A DNA stretch of 39,521 nt from Gammaproteobacteria bacterium (GCA_013001905.1 JABDLC010000004.1:1-39521); one strand, 5' to 3'; shown: positions 1 through 9,679, counted from the stretch's first letter. The notes: generated by a model not told the origin, from the letters alone. Numbers and translations: made by a program.

Positions 1-2
1 CC

Positions 3-299
3 GCGCAAAGCGATGTGCTGACCAAAGTTGGTATCGGCGACGAAGACTGCTGTCGCGACGGCGGGGAGAAACTGAGCGGCTATACACTGCACGACGCGTC
101 AGCCAGCCTCACCAAGGGCAATGTGGAAGCGACTCTCTACGTCAAAAATCTGACCGACAAATTCGCCGTTACCGGTGTGCGCCGGGAGCTTGGCAACATC
201 CGGACGGTGGGCGTCGAGGATGTCACGGTGCGCCGCTACTTCAACAATGTCATTCGCCCCCGTACGATCGGCATCGAATTTCGCGTCAAACTGAAATAG
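3..299 (+). CDS. TonB-dependent outer-membrane receptor, C-terminal fragment (5' end outside window)
   Basis: The open frame runs in from the window edge, so only about the last 98 residues are visible. They read as the final beta-strands of a TonB-dependent receptor barrel: a strand with LYVKNLTDKFAVTGVR, typical of the next-to-last strands of this family, then a closing RPRTIGIEFRVKLK that matches the usual 'RPRTIG' C-terminal strand. Such receptors take up siderophore complexes, vitamin B12, glycans or peptides with energy from TonB. The plug and ligand-binding parts are off the window, so no substrate can be proposed. The last residue is Lys rather than the common Phe. An intrinsic terminator follows within 20 bases. 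The upstream methionine at base 15 is not a real start. Confidence 0.85.
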   Translation, partial: AQSDVLTKVGIGDEDCCRDGGEKLSGYTLHDASASLTKGNVEATLYVKNLTDKFAVTGVRRELGNIRTVGVEDVTVRRYFNNVIRPRTIGIEFRVKLK

Positions 300-315
300 G
301 CATTGAGCACCTCTA

Positions 316-344
316 AAAAAACCCGGCCCTGCGCCGGGTTTTTT
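316..344 (+). terminator. Rho-independent terminator after the TonB-dependent receptor
   Basis: A perfect inverted repeat pairs 316-327 (A-run then CCCGGC) with 333-344 (GCCGGG then T-run) around a 5-base loop. It has a GC-rich core and six T residues. The A-run on the left makes it potentially bidirectional. It ends two bases before the first ATG of the next gene, so that gene needs its own promoter or read-through. Confidence 0.9.
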
Positions 345-346
345 GT

Positions 347-1930
347 ATGCTAACCACAATGCCTACTGACCTGTCCGGTGATATTGAAGGTCTGGTGGCC
401 GATGGTGACCTCGCCACGGCCGACCGGCGCTGTGTTGAGTCATTGCAGAATGACCCGCAGAACCACGAAGCACTCTACTGGCGCGGTATCGTCCGCATGC
501 AGGCCGGGCAGTTGCAGGAAGCGCTGGCCTATCTGCAGGGCGCCATTGAAATCGCCCCTGATGTGCCCGCTTATCACGCCAATCGCGGCCGTTGCCTGGC
601 GCAAAACCGGCAAACGAAACAGGCCGTGCAAGCGGCGCGACGCGCGCTCGCGCTGGATCCGGGCGACGCACTGACTCTCGACACGATCGGCGTTATTTTC
701 AGTGTTGCCGGTGAGCATGCCGAAGCGGTCGCCGCGCTGGAGCGCGCTGTGCAGATCGACCCTCACCGCGCCCCGTACTGGTACAACCTCGGCGCATCCA
801 GAAAGTACAACGGAGATTTTACCGGTGCAGAGGACGCATACCGGAATGCGCTGAGGTTGCAGCCCGACATGGACAAAGCGTCCGCCGCCCTCGCCCATTT
901 GCGCCGCCAGCAGCCGGATGCTGATCAGGTCGACAACCTGCGCGTGCGTCTGCAAAATTTTGCGGGCGACATCAACGATGAGATGCGGCTGAGATATGCA
1001 CTGGCCAAAGCGCTGGACGATATCGGCGATGCGGCCGGCGCGTTTACTGAACTCGACACTGCCGCGGGGAAATGGCGCGCAGCACACCCCTACGACTTCA
1101 GCGAGGACGCCGCAGTTTTCGACGCGTTGCTGAGCGGCATTGATGCTGCTGCGGTCAGCGCCGCAACACCGGGATACGCAAACAATGAGCCGGTTTTTAT
1201 TGTCGGCATGCCACGCACCGGCACGACACTGACTGAGCGCATTGTGACGTCGCACTCGACAGTGCATGCGGCGGGCGAGTTGAGCCACTTTGATCGCCTG
1301 ATCCGCCAACGGCTGAAGATTGAGCGTAAAGAGGATTTCTCGACTGACGGGATCCGCTCGCTGCTCAGCTCCGACCTCGCGCAACTGGGCCGGGATTACA
1401 TCGACGCTACGCGGCCCGCGACCGGCCATACACCGCACTTCGTCGACAAGATGCCCCTGAATTTCATGTATGCCGGCATCATGCTGCTTGCATTACCCGG
1501 GGCGAAAATAATCTGCTTGCGCCGTAACCCGATGGACACCTGCCTGAGTAATTTCCGTCAGTTGTTCTCATTGCGCAGCGCTTATTACCGTTATTCCTAC
1601 GACCTGCTGGACTGCGGGCGTTATTACCAGATGTTCGACCGCCTGATGCGGCACTGGCAGCAATTGTTTCCGGATCGCATCTATACGCAACACTATGAAC
1701 ACCTGGTGGCTGATCAGGAACAACAGACTCGAGCTCTGCTTGAATACTGTGAGCTGGACTGGGAGGATGCCTGCCTGCGGTTTGAGAAGAATGCGACACC
1801 GGTTGCGACGGCCAGTTCGGCACAAGTCCGCCAACCTATCTATACCGACGCAGCCGAGCGCTGGACACGCTACCGCGAGCAACTGCGGCCGCTTACTGAG
1901 TTCTTTGCAACGACTGGAATAAGCGTCTGA
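347..1930 (+). CDS. TPR-repeat sulfotransferase
   Basis: The product is a two-part cytoplasmic protein. Residues about 7-180 form roughly five tandem 34-residue TPR repeats, for example the segment ending LQGAIEIAPD and the one ending LERAVQIDPH. Residues about 282-520 are a PAPS-dependent sulfotransferase domain. The 5'-phosphosulfate loop is IVGMPRTGTTLTER (about 286-299), and the 3'-phosphate site is seen in LRRNPMDTCLSNF (about 390-402). The domain moves a sulfuryl group from PAPS to an acceptor, and the TPRs probably dock a protein or peptide acceptor. In many marine gammaproteobacteria such genes sit beside TonB-dependent receptors, as here; the acceptor is unknown. The start could be ATG 347 or ATG 359. 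Neither has a clear Shine-Dalgarno site, because both lie just after the terminator T-run. The 3' end overlaps the convergent thioesterase by 38 bases. Confidence 0.88.
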   Translation: MLTTMPTDLSGDIEGLVADGDLATADRRCVESLQNDPQNHEALYWRGIVRMQAGQLQEALAYLQGAIEIAPDVPAYHANRGRCLAQNRQTKQAVQAARRALALDPGDALTLDTIGVIFSVAGEHAEAVAALERAVQIDPHRAPYWYNLGASRKYNGDFTGAEDAYRNALRLQPDMDKASAALAHLRRQQPDADQVDNLRVRLQNFAGDINDEMRLRYALAKALDDIGDAAGAFTELDTAAGKWRAAHPYDFSEDAAVFDALLSGIDAAAVSAATPGYANNEPVFIVGMPRTGTTLTERIVTSHSTVHAAGELSHFDRLIRQRLKIERKEDFSTDGIRSLLSSDLAQLGRDYIDATRPATGHTPHFVDKMPLNFMYAGIMLLALPGAKIICLRRNPMDTCLSNFRQLFSLRSAYYRYSYDLLDCGRYYQMFDRLMRHWQQLFPDRIYTQHYEHLVADQEQQTRALLEYCELDWEDACLRFEKNATPVATASSAQVRQPIYTDAAERWTRYREQLRPLTEFFATTGISV

Positions 1931-2657
1931 CGATTGACTGCAACAGCATATCCGGCATGTCATCCACAAACAGGTGACCGCCTGGCAACATATGAACCTG
2001 ACATTCACCGGTTGTATGTACAGACCACGCCTCAAGCCGTTCACGAGTCACCGAATCATCACCGGTGCCGCCATACACCCAGATAGGAAACGTAAACGGC
2101 GGTTGTTCTTCGTATGGGTACGTCTCGTGTGCAACGCAGTCTGCCCGCAGTATCGGCAGCGCCAACTCGAGCAATTCATCGTTGCCGGTGAACTCATCAC
2201 TCATTACGCCGAACTCACTCAACTCGGCGATTAACTCGTCATCCGCCATCATGTGATACAGCTTCTCTTCGGGCGTGTGTGGCGCGCCCACGGCGAGCGG
2301 AATCAGGCAGACCGGCGCCGGCAAGCCTTCACTGCGCAGTACGCGGGCCAGCTCGAAGATCAATCCGCCGCCGAGACTCGTGCCCAGCAGCGCGAAGGGC
2401 TTGTCGAGTTTGTCGCGGATGGCGTCAAGCGCATCCAGCGCCAGTGCGTGCAGGTCCTCAAGCGGCGGCTCTTTGATGCGCCACTCGCGACCAGGCAACT
2501 GCACTGCTGCAACCTCGATATCAGCCGGCAACCACTCCGGCCACTGCCGGTAAACCGCCGCGCCGGCGCCTGCGTACGGGAAGCAGAACAGCCGTAATTT
2601 TGCGGCAGGATTCGGTGACCGGATAAACACCGGACTGCGAAGCGGAGCGGTGGCCAT
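1893..2657 (-). CDS. Type II thioesterase (alpha/beta hydrolase, GrsT/RifR-like)
   Basis: The 254-residue protein has the alpha/beta-hydrolase layout of stand-alone type II thioesterases. It has an early FCFPYAGAGAAVYRQWP segment typical of the family, a nucleophile elbow GTSLGG with Ser94, an acid near Asp200/201 in GGTGDDSV, and His228 in PGGHLFVDD. These enzymes clear aberrant acyl groups from carrier proteins of polyketide and nonribosomal peptide synthetases, or release short acyl chains. No synthase is present in the window, so its partner is unknown. It starts in a TGATG overlap with the nadB stop, which indicates translational coupling, and is the last gene of the nadA-nadB operon. 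The elbow residue before Ser is Thr, whereas His is commoner. A general acyl-thioester hydrolase role is possible. Confidence 0.85.
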   Translation of the reverse strand: MATAPLRSPVFIRSPNPAAKLRLFCFPYAGAGAAVYRQWPEWLPADIEVAAVQLPGREWRIKEPPLEDLHALALDALDAIRDKLDKPFALLGTSLGGGLIFELARVLRSEGLPAPVCLIPLAVGAPHTPEEKLYHMMADDELIAELSEFGVMSDEFTGNDELLELALPILRADCVAHETYPYEEQPPFTFPIWVYGGTGDDSVTRERLEAWSVHTTGECQVHMLPGGHLFVDDMPDMLLQSIVRRLFQSLQRTQ

Positions 2658-4258
2658 CAGGCAACAGGCTCAATTATCGTGTGGCGCGCCTCGTCGTCCG
2701 GCAGCTTGTCAGGGTAATCAAGCGTGTAATGCAAGCCGCGACTCTCTTGTCGCTGCAACGCGCTGTTAATGATCAACTCGGCAACGGTGACCAGATTGCG
2801 CAATTCGATCAGGTTGTTATCGATGCGGAAATTGCTGTAGTACTCACGAATTTCTTCCTGCAGCAACCGCACGCGGTGTTGCGCACGCTCCAGCCGTTTA
2901 TTGCTACGAACAATACCGACGTAATCCCACATAGCACGACGCAATTCGTCCCAGTTATGCGTCACCACAATCTGTTCATCGGGATCGATAACCTGACTCT
3001 CGTCCCATTCCGGTAACGCGGCGGACTCAGTCTGCGACAGGTCACGCTGCAGTATGTCGTCAGCCGCTGCCTGCGCCATGACGATGCACTCGAGCAATGA
3101 ATTACTGGCCAGACGGTTGGCGCCGTGCAGGCCGATATGGGCGCATTCCCCTGCTGCGTAAAGGCCCGCCACATCCGTGCGCGCCGCCAGGTCTGTCATG
3201 ACGCCGCCGCAGGTGTAATGCGCGGCGGGCACGACAGGCAACGCCTGGGTTGTCATGTCAAAGCCGAATTGGGTGCAGCGTTCAGAAATGTTGGGAAAGT
3301 GCTCCCGCACGAATTCCGCAGGTTGATGACTGATATCCAGATACACGGAATCGAGGCCACCGCGCTTCATCTCATAGTCGATGGCGCGCGCAACAATGTC
3401 ACGTGGCGCCAGTTCGGCGCGCTCGTCGTGACGTTGCATAAATTGCTCGCCATTCGGCAGTACCAGCTTGCCGCCTTCACCACGCACCGCTTCGGAGATC
3501 AGAAACGACTTCGCGTGCGGGTGGTACAGACAGGTCGGATGAAACTGCATGAATTCCATGTTGGCAACACGACAGCCTGCTCGCCAGGCCATGGCAATGC
3601 CATCCCCTGTAGAGGTGTCAGGGTTGCTGGTGTAGAGGTAGACCTTCGATGCACCGCCGGTTGCAAGAATCACTGCGTGAGCAGCAATGGTCTCCACCTT
3701 GCCCTTCTTGCGGTCGAACGCGTAAACGCCAAGAACACGGTTCTCGCCGTCGAGACCCCGTTTTTTTGACGTCAGTAAATCGACGACGATGTGCTTCTTG
3801 CGCACCTCGATACGAGGATTATTCTCCACGCGCGCGGTCAGCGCACGCATGATCTCTGCGCCGGTCGCGTCGGTCGCATGCACGATGCGGCGCTCCGAAT
3901 GCCCGCCTTCCCGGGTCAGGTGCAGCGCATCACTGTCATTTTCGCGGGTAAAACCGACGCCCTGCGCCAGCAGCCATTCCACCGAGGCGCGGGCATGGGT
4001 AGCGATGTGCTCGACGGCCTCGGGATCGCAGAGACCCGCGCCGGCAATCAGCGTGTCGTTGACATGCGCAGCGACGCTGTCGGTCGCTGTCATCACCGCC
4101 GCAATGCCGCCTTGCGCATAGTTGCTGGAGCTTTCCGTAAATGGCTTCTTGGCAAACAGAATGACGTCACGGCCTGCATCAGCCAGCCGTAGCGCAGCCG
4201 TCATGCCGGTCGCGCCGCCGCCGACAATCAGTACCCGGTTATCCGCGGGTGTCGCCAT
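2657..4258 (-). CDS. nadB: L-aspartate oxidase
   Basis: NadB oxidises L-aspartate to iminoaspartate with FAD, the first step of de novo NAD synthesis. The 533 residues are close to the usual family length of about 540. The N-terminal FAD site is [15 protein letters not shown] (about 9-23). Family signatures follow: [13 protein letters not shown] (about 43-55), [16 protein letters not shown], the active-site stretch [10 protein letters not shown], and [15 protein letters not shown]. The C-terminal third has the helical SdhA-like domain. It lies 15 bases after nadA on the same strand, and its product is the substrate of NadA. Its stop codon overlaps the thioesterase start by one base. Confidence 0.97.
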   Translation of the reverse strand: MATPADNRVLIVGGGATGMTAALRLADAGRDVILFAKKPFTESSSNYAQGGIAAVMTATDSVAAHVNDTLIAGAGLCDPEAVEHIATHARASVEWLLAQGVGFTRENDSDALHLTREGGHSERRIVHATDATGAEIMRALTARVENNPRIEVRKKHIVVDLLTSKKRGLDGENRVLGVYAFDRKKGKVETIAAHAVILATGGASKVYLYTSNPDTSTGDGIAMAWRAGCRVANMEFMQFHPTCLYHPHAKSFLISEAVRGEGGKLVLPNGEQFMQRHDERAELAPRDIVARAIDYEMKRGGLDSVYLDISHQPAEFVREHFPNISERCTQFGFDMTTQALPVVPAAHYTCGGVMTDLAARTDVAGLYAAGECAHIGLHGANRLASNSLLECIVMAQAAADDILQRDLSQTESAALPEWDESQVIDPDEQIVVTHNWDELRRAMWDYVGIVRSNKRLERAQHRVRLLQEEIREYYSNFRIDNNLIELRNLVTVAELIINSALQRQESRGLHYTLDYPDKLPDDEARHTIIEPVA

Positions 4259-4273
4259 CGATCTGACTGAGGA

Positions 4274-5287
4274 TCAGCCGATTTCCAGCATGCGCTCGAC
4301 GGAGCGTCGGGCGCGGTCAGCCACATCGGGGTCGATGGTGACTTCGTATTGCCGGTTGCGGAGTGAATCAAGTATGCGCGGGAGCGTAATGCGCTTCATG
4401 TGCGGACACAGATTGCAGGGCCGCACAAAATCGACATTGGGGTTTTCGACCGCGACATTGTCACTCATCGAACACTCGGTGATCATCACAACCTGCTCGG
4501 GCTGCTTTTGCTGCACCCAGTTGATCATGCCGGATGTCGAACCGACAAAATCGGCTTCCTCGAGCACATCAGGCGGACATTCAGGATGTGCAATCACGCT
4601 GATGCCCGGATACCCTTTACGGTAGTCGCGCAATTCATCGCCCGTGAACTTTTCGTGTACTTCACAGGCACCTTCCCAGTAAATCACTTCGACATCTGTC
4701 TGCGACGCAACGTACTGCGCAAGGTAACCGTCCGGTGTGAATATCACCTTATCGACACCCAGCGACTCGACCACCGCCACTGCGTTGGACGAGGTGCAAC
4801 AGACATCGGTCTCAGCTTTCACGTCCGCGGTGGTGTTCACATAACTGACAACGGGAACGCCGGGATTCTGCTCGCGCAGCCGTCGCACATCAGCGCCGGT
4901 TATCGATGCGGCCAGCGAACACCCTGCCCGAAGATCCGGGATCAATACTGTCTTATCGGGATTTAGCAGCTTTGTGGTTTCGGCCATGAAGTGCACACCG
5001 CACTGCACGATGATGTCGGCATCGACCTCGGTGGCCTTGCGCGCCAGCGCGAGCGAATCCCCCACAAAGTCCGCAACACCATGAAAAATCTCGGGTGTCT
5101 GGTAGTTGTGCACCAGCAGGACCGCATTCAGCTCCTTTTTGAGCCGGTTGATCTCGGCGATGTAGGGCGCGTGGACGGCCCACTCCACCTCCGGAATTAT
5201 GTCCTTCAGGCGCTCCTGTACCGGGGCGGTTACACGCGCAACCTCCGGGGTGTATTCGGGCTCAAATATCTGGGGCGTGCTGCTCAA
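4274..5287 (-). CDS. nadA: Quinolinate synthase A
   Basis: NadA condenses iminoaspartate with dihydroxyacetone phosphate to quinolinate using a 4Fe-4S cluster. The 337-residue sequence carries the family triad of cysteines: Cys123 in DLRAGCSLA, Cys208 in YWEGACEVH and Cys294 in [10 protein letters not shown]. It also has [11 protein letters not shown] near the N terminus and the HPECPPDV motif. The Cys assignments come from alignment by eye with the E. coli enzyme. Translation appears to start at TTG 5287, preceded by AGGA seven bases upstream; no in-frame ATG fits the family N terminus. It is first in the nadA-nadB-thioesterase operon and divergent from aceE. Confidence 0.96.
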   Translation of the reverse strand: MSSTPQIFEPEYTPEVARVTAPVQERLKDIIPEVEWAVHAPYIAEINRLKKELNAVLLVHNYQTPEIFHGVADFVGDSLALARKATEVDADIIVQCGVHFMAETTKLLNPDKTVLIPDLRAGCSLAASITGADVRRLREQNPGVPVVSYVNTTADVKAETDVCCTSSNAVAVVESLGVDKVIFTPDGYLAQYVASQTDVEVIYWEGACEVHEKFTGDELRDYRKGYPGISVIAHPECPPDVLEEADFVGSTSGMINWVQQKQPEQVVMITECSMSDNVAVENPNVDFVRPCNLCPHMKRITLPRILDSLRNRQYEVTIDPDVADRARRSVERMLEIG

Positions 5288-5400
5288 AGCGATGTCCTGC
5301 GAAATGATAGCGGTGTCGTGCGGTGAAACGTAATAGATAAGTATAGCGTGGTTTGGCTAGAATAAGCGCCCGTTCCAACGCGCCTGTGTACTGAATAAAT
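5288..5400. promoter_or_regulatory. Divergent nadA/aceE intergenic region with candidate -10 boxes
   Basis: The 113 bases between the divergent starts hold TAGAAT at 5358-5363 facing aceE (one mismatch to the -10 consensus) and TATACT at 5340-5345 on the minus strand facing nadA. Neither has a convincing -35 hexamer at normal spacing. No Shine-Dalgarno-like sequence is visible before the aceE ATG. These are candidate sites only. Confidence 0.3.
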
Positions 5401-8103
5401 ATGGCCTCAAATCCGAATTTCAAGCACCCCGACGATATAGAACTGGCCGAATGGCTGGAATCGATGGAGTCCCTGCTCCGCGCAGAAGGCCCGGATCGCG
5501 CCAAAGCGATTTTCCGTGCACTGCGGGATTACCTGACGGATGCCAACGTCGTCGTGAACGACGCCGTGCTGAACACACCCTACCGCAACTCCATACCGCT
5601 TGATGATCAGCCTGCGTATCCGGGCAACATCAAGATCGAACAAAAGCTGGAAAACATTCATCGCTGGAACGCGATGGCGATGGTTTTACAGGGCTACGAC
5701 AGTGGCACCGGCGTCGGCGGTCACATCGGCACCTATGCATCGGCCGCCACCGCAATCGAAGTCGGGCTGAATCATTTCTTTCAGTTGCGAAGCGATGACT
5801 ACGGCGGTGACTTATTCAGTGTGCAGGCGCACGCGTCACCCGGCATTTATGCACGCTCACTGCTCGACGGTAATCTGCCGGTTGAGCGCGTCAGAAATTT
5901 CCGCCGTGAATTGCAGAAAGACGGCGGACTGTCGTCGTACCCGCATCCGCGCAATATGCCCGACTACTGGCAAATGCCGTGTGCATCAATGGGCTTGTCC
6001 ACACCGGCGGCGATCTATCAGGCGCGCTTCGCGAAGTACCTTGAAAATCGCGGCCTGAAACCGCGCAACGGCGGCAAAGTGTTCTGCATGATCGGCGACG
6101 GCGAATCGGACGAGCCGGAAGTACTCGGCACGATCAACATTGCCGCCCGCGAGAAACTCGACAACCTCGTGCTCGCCGTGAACTGCAACCTGCAGCGCCT
6201 GGACGGCCCGGTGCGCGGCAATGGCAAGATCATTCAGGAACTGGAGCGCAGCTTCCGCGGCGCCGGCTGGAACGTCATCAAAGTCATCTGGTCCAGCGAA
6301 TGGGATGCTTTGTTCGCGCGTGATCGTGAAGGCATCATGCAGGCACGGATGGACGAAGTCGTTGACGGCGACTACCAGATGTATTCGGTGTCCAGTGGCC
6401 CTGAAGTTCGCGAACACTGGAACAACGGCGACCCGCGTCTGGCGGAAATCATGGAATCGCTGACCGACGAGGAAATACGCTCAATCAAGCGCGGCGGGCA
6501 CGATCAGCGCAAGATTTTTGCGGCGTATGACAAGGCCTTAAACCAGAACAACGGCAAGCCGACAGCCATACTGATCAAGACCATCAAGGGCTACGGTATG
6601 GAAGGCCACGAAGGCTCGAATATCGTGCACCAGAAAAAGGATCTTGCCGAAGAAGAGCGCATTGCAGCCGCGCGGCGTCTTGAGATTCCGCTGAGCGATG
6701 AACAGGCACGCGCCGCCGAGTTTTATATTCCTGATGAAGACAGCGACGAGATGCTGTACCTGCGCGACCGGCGTCGCGCGCTCGGTGGCAAATGGCCGCA
6801 GCGTCGCTCCGACTGCCCGTCGCTGGAAGCACCGGAGCTCGAGCTCTTCAAAGAACAACTGAAAGGCTCGGGAGATCGTGAGATTTCCACGACCATGGCG
6901 TTCGTGCGCATGCTGTCGAAACTGATGTCACATAAGGGACTCGGCCGCTACGTCGTGCCGATCGTGCCGGACGAGGCGCGCACCTTTGGCATGGAAGGCT
7001 TGTTCCGTAAGGCCGGCATCTATTCCTTTGAGGGTCAAAAGTACAAACCGGTGGATGAAGCCACACTGGTGCCGTATCGCGAAGCGGAAGACGGCCAGAT
7101 TATGCAGGAAGGCATCTGCGAGACCGGTGCCATGGCATCGTTTCAGGCAGCGGGTACCGCCTATTCCATACACGGCATCCCGACGATCCCGTTCTATATT
7201 TTCTATTCAGTATTTGGCTTCCAGCGGGTCGGCGACATGATCTGGGCCTGTGGCGACATGCTGGCGCGCGGCTTCCTGCTCGGCGGCACCGCCGGTCGCA
7301 CCACGCTCAACGGTGAAGGCCTGCAACACGAAGACGGCCACTCGCATGTGCTGGCAACTACCGTGCCCAACATGAAAAGCTATGACCCGGCATTCGGCTA
7401 TGAGCTGGCCGTTATTGTTCGGGACGGCATCGACCGTATGTATGACAAGCAGGAAGAACTGTTTTATTACATCACCGTCTATAACGAAAACTACACGATG
7501 CCGGCGCTGCCTGAAGACCGTCAGGACGACATCATCGACGGCATCATCAAGGGCATGTACCTGCACCGTGAGTCGGCCACCAAAGTCGAGCGCGGCCGCA
7601 AAGTCAGTTTGTTCGGCAGCGGCTCAATCATGCAGCAGGTCATTACAGCCGCCGACCTGCTGGAAAAGAATGGCATCGCCACTGACATCTGGAGTGTTAC
7701 CAGCTACAGCGAACTGACCCGGGACGGCCTTGCCGTTGAACGTCACAACCGCTTGCAGCGTGATCAGAAGAAAGCCTATGTCGAGGAAGTACTCGCCGGG
7801 CGCGAAGGCGTCTTTGTCGCCGCCAGTGACTACATGAAGGCATTGCCGCTCGGCATCTCTTCCTACATCCCGGGCCCATATGCGGTGCTCGGTACCGATG
7901 GCTACGGCGTATCCGAATCGCGGCCTGATCTGCGTGATCACTTCGAAGTCAGCGCGCAGCACATTGCGTACACCGCGCTGGCGACGCTGGTCGACGACGG
8001 CAAGTTCAGTGAAAAAGCGCTCGCGAAAGCCGCGAAGCAACTGGGCATCAATCAGGACAAGGCCGATCCTGCGACATCGGGGCCTGCGCAGATCATAGGG
8101 TAG
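5401..8103 (+). CDS. aceE: Pyruvate dehydrogenase E1 component, homodimeric type
   Basis: AceE decarboxylates pyruvate with thiamine diphosphate and passes the acetyl group to the lipoyl E2. At 900 residues it matches the homodimeric E1 family (E. coli AceE has 887). The thiamine-diphosphate motif begins GDGESDEPE (Gly232-Asp233-Gly234) and ends at NCNLQ about 27 residues later. Other family blocks are HIGTYASAATAIEVG, the active-site region GHEGSNIVHQKK, and GLQHEDGHSH. No aceF or lpd gene lies beside it. Downstream is the convergent ilvA, so this E1 is separated from the rest of its complex in this genome or the partners lie elsewhere. E1 enzymes of this kind can also use 2-oxobutyrate, giving propionyl-CoA; relevance here is inference. 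Confidence 0.97.
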   Translation: MASNPNFKHPDDIELAEWLESMESLLRAEGPDRAKAIFRALRDYLTDANVVVNDAVLNTPYRNSIPLDDQPAYPGNIKIEQKLENIHRWNAMAMVLQGYDSGTGVGGHIGTYASAATAIEVGLNHFFQLRSDDYGGDLFSVQAHASPGIYARSLLDGNLPVERVRNFRRELQKDGGLSSYPHPRNMPDYWQMPCASMGLSTPAAIYQARFAKYLENRGLKPRNGGKVFCMIGDGESDEPEVLGTINIAAREKLDNLVLAVNCNLQRLDGPVRGNGKIIQELERSFRGAGWNVIKVIWSSEWDALFARDREGIMQARMDEVVDGDYQMYSVSSGPEVREHWNNGDPRLAEIMESLTDEEIRSIKRGGHDQRKIFAAYDKALNQNNGKPTAILIKTIKGYGMEGHEGSNIVHQKKDLAEEERIAAARRLEIPLSDEQARAAEFYIPDEDSDEMLYLRDRRRALGGKWPQRRSDCPSLEAPELELFKEQLKGSGDREISTTMAFVRMLSKLMSHKGLGRYVVPIVPDEARTFGMEGLFRKAGIYSFEGQKYKPVDEATLVPYREAEDGQIMQEGICETGAMASFQAAGTAYSIHGIPTIPFYIFYSVFGFQRVGDMIWACGDMLARGFLLGGTAGRTTLNGEGLQHEDGHSHVLATTVPNMKSYDPAFGYELAVIVRDGIDRMYDKQEELFYYITVYNENYTMPALPEDRQDDIIDGIIKGMYLHRESATKVERGRKVSLFGSGSIMQQVITAADLLEKNGIATDIWSVTSYSELTRDGLAVERHNRLQRDQKKAYVEEVLAGREGVFVAASDYMKALPLGISSYIPGPYAVLGTDGYGVSESRPDLRDHFEVSAQHIAYTALATLVDDGKFSEKALAKAAKQLGINQDKADPATSGPAQIIG

Positions 8104-8134
8104 CGCCAATCACCGGCGGTCCTGAGGTCGCGGC

Positions 8135-9679
8135 TCAGGTCAAAAACAGCTGGTACGCCGGGTTGTCTGTTTCTTCACGGTGCGGATAACCCAGTGCGGC
8201 CAGGTGCTCTTCAAACTCTGCCGCGTCGGCATCCGGCACCTGAATGCCCGCCAGCACACGGCCATAGTCAGCGCCGTGATTGCGGTAATGAAACAAACTG
8301 ATATTCCAGCGCTGCCCGACCGCGTTAAGAAATTTCAGTAGTGCTCCCGGGCGCTCAGGAAACTGGAAGCGGAACACCCGCTCATTGTCGATTTTCTGCG
8401 GGGTGCCGCCCACCATGTAGCGCACGTGCAGCTTGGCCAGCTCATTATCACTGATGTCCTCTGCTGCATAACCAGCGCCCTTGAGTTGCGCATGAATTTC
8501 AGCCTGCTCCTCGGCACCACCCCGCAGCTCCAGACCCACAAAAATATGTGCTCTTTCCGTGTCCTGATAGCGGTAATTGAATTCCGTCACATTGCGCTTG
8601 CCGAGCGCATCGCAAAAGCGTCTAAAGCTGCCCGGCTCCTCGGGAATTTCAACAGCAAAGAGCGCCTCACGATGCTCACCAATTGCCGCGCGCTCTGCAA
8701 TGTGCCGCAGCCGGTCAAAATTGACATTGGCGCCGCAATTGATCGCCACCAGCGACTGGTTGCTCACATCATGATCGGCAGCGTATTTCTTCAGGCCGGC
8801 CACAGCGAGCGCGCCAGCCGGCTCCACAATCGAGCGAGTGTCTTCGAAGATATCCTGCACCGCCGCGCAGATCTCGTCGTTGCTCACGAGCACTATGCCG
8901 TCAAGCAACTCGCTACACAGGCGGTACGTTTCGTCCCCGACCCGGCGGACCGCAACACCATCTGCAAAGATGCCGACTTCATCCAGCGTCACCGGGCCAC
9001 CCGCCGCAAACGCCGCCGTCATGCTGGCGGCATCGTCCGGTTCGACGCCAACCACCCGCACTTGCGGGCTGACCGCTTTCAGGTAAGCGGCCACGCCGGC
9101 CGCCAGCCCGCCGCCGCCAATCGGTACAAATACGATATCGATTTCACTCGCGCTCTGGCGATGGATCTCCTGGCCGATCGTCCCCTGGCCGGCGATAACG
9201 TCCGGGTCGTCGAAAGGGTGCACAAAGGTCAGCCCGCGCTCAGTCGCCAACTGTGTTGCCGCTGCATACGCATCATCGTACGTCGCGCCGGTCAGCTGGA
9301 CCTCACCACCCAGCGCTTCGACTGCCCTGACTTTGATCGCGGGCGTCGTTTCGGGCATGACAATCACAGCGGGCACGCCCATTTCACGGGCAGCAAGCGC
9401 GACACCCTGGGCATGGTTGCCCGCCGACGAACAGATCACCCCGTTGGCAATACGCTCCGCCGGCAGCTGCGCAAGCTTGTTATAAGCACCGCGCAATTTG
9501 AACGAGAACACGGGCTGCAGGTCCTCACGTTTAAACCAGACCCGGGCGTTCACTCGCTCAGACAGGCGGGGCGCCGGCTCCAGCGGTGTCTCAATCGCGA
9601 CGTCATAGACACTGGCGCGCAAAATCCGCTGCAGATAGCCGGCACTTGAAGGAGCAATATTTTTATCGTTTTCAGTCAT
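8135..9679 (-). CDS. ilvA: Threonine ammonia-lyase, biosynthetic
   Basis: IlvA deaminates L-threonine to 2-oxobutyrate, the committed step to isoleucine. The 514 residues match the long biosynthetic form. The PLP lysine is Lys61 in VFSFKLRGAYNKL, the substrate loop is SSAGNHAQG, and the PLP-phosphate loop is GGGGLAAG. Two ACT-like regulatory domains follow residue about 335, starting near LFAVEIPEEPGSFRRF and FRFQFPERPGALLKF; in the family these give isoleucine inhibition and valine activation. No Shine-Dalgarno site precedes ATG 9679. The predicted promoter would put the transcript start close to the ATG. It converges with aceE, leaving a 31-base gap. Confidence 0.96.
   Translation of the reverse strand: MTENDKNIAPSSAGYLQRILRASVYDVAIETPLEPAPRLSERVNARVWFKREDLQPVFSFKLRGAYNKLAQLPAERIANGVICSSAGNHAQGVALAAREMGVPAVIVMPETTPAIKVRAVEALGGEVQLTGATYDDAYAAATQLATERGLTFVHPFDDPDVIAGQGTIGQEIHRQSASEIDIVFVPIGGGGLAAGVAAYLKAVSPQVRVVGVEPDDAASMTAAFAAGGPVTLDEVGIFADGVAVRRVGDETYRLCSELLDGIVLVSNDEICAAVQDIFEDTRSIVEPAGALAVAGLKKYAADHDVSNQSLVAINCGANVNFDRLRHIAERAAIGEHREALFAVEIPEEPGSFRRFCDALGKRNVTEFNYRYQDTERAHIFVGLELRGGAEEQAEIHAQLKGAGYAAEDISDNELAKLHVRYMVGGTPQKIDNERVFRFQFPERPGALLKFLNAVGQRWNISLFHYRNHGADYGRVLAGIQVPDADAAEFEEHLAALGYPHREETDNPAYQLFLT

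Noticed and set aside
440-1438. A 332-codon open frame antisense to the TPR-sulfotransferase.
   Set aside because: Shadow of a well-supported gene; composition is rich in Arg, His and Cys with no domain.
8121-8139. CCTGAG/CTCAGG inverted repeat between aceE and ilvA as a bidirectional terminator.
   Set aside because: Only six base pairs and no T-run following it on either strand.
8426-9649. A 407-codon open frame antisense to ilvA.
   Set aside because: It lies wholly within ilvA on the opposite strand, has no recognisable domain and matches the shadow-frame pattern seen opposite other GC-rich genes here.
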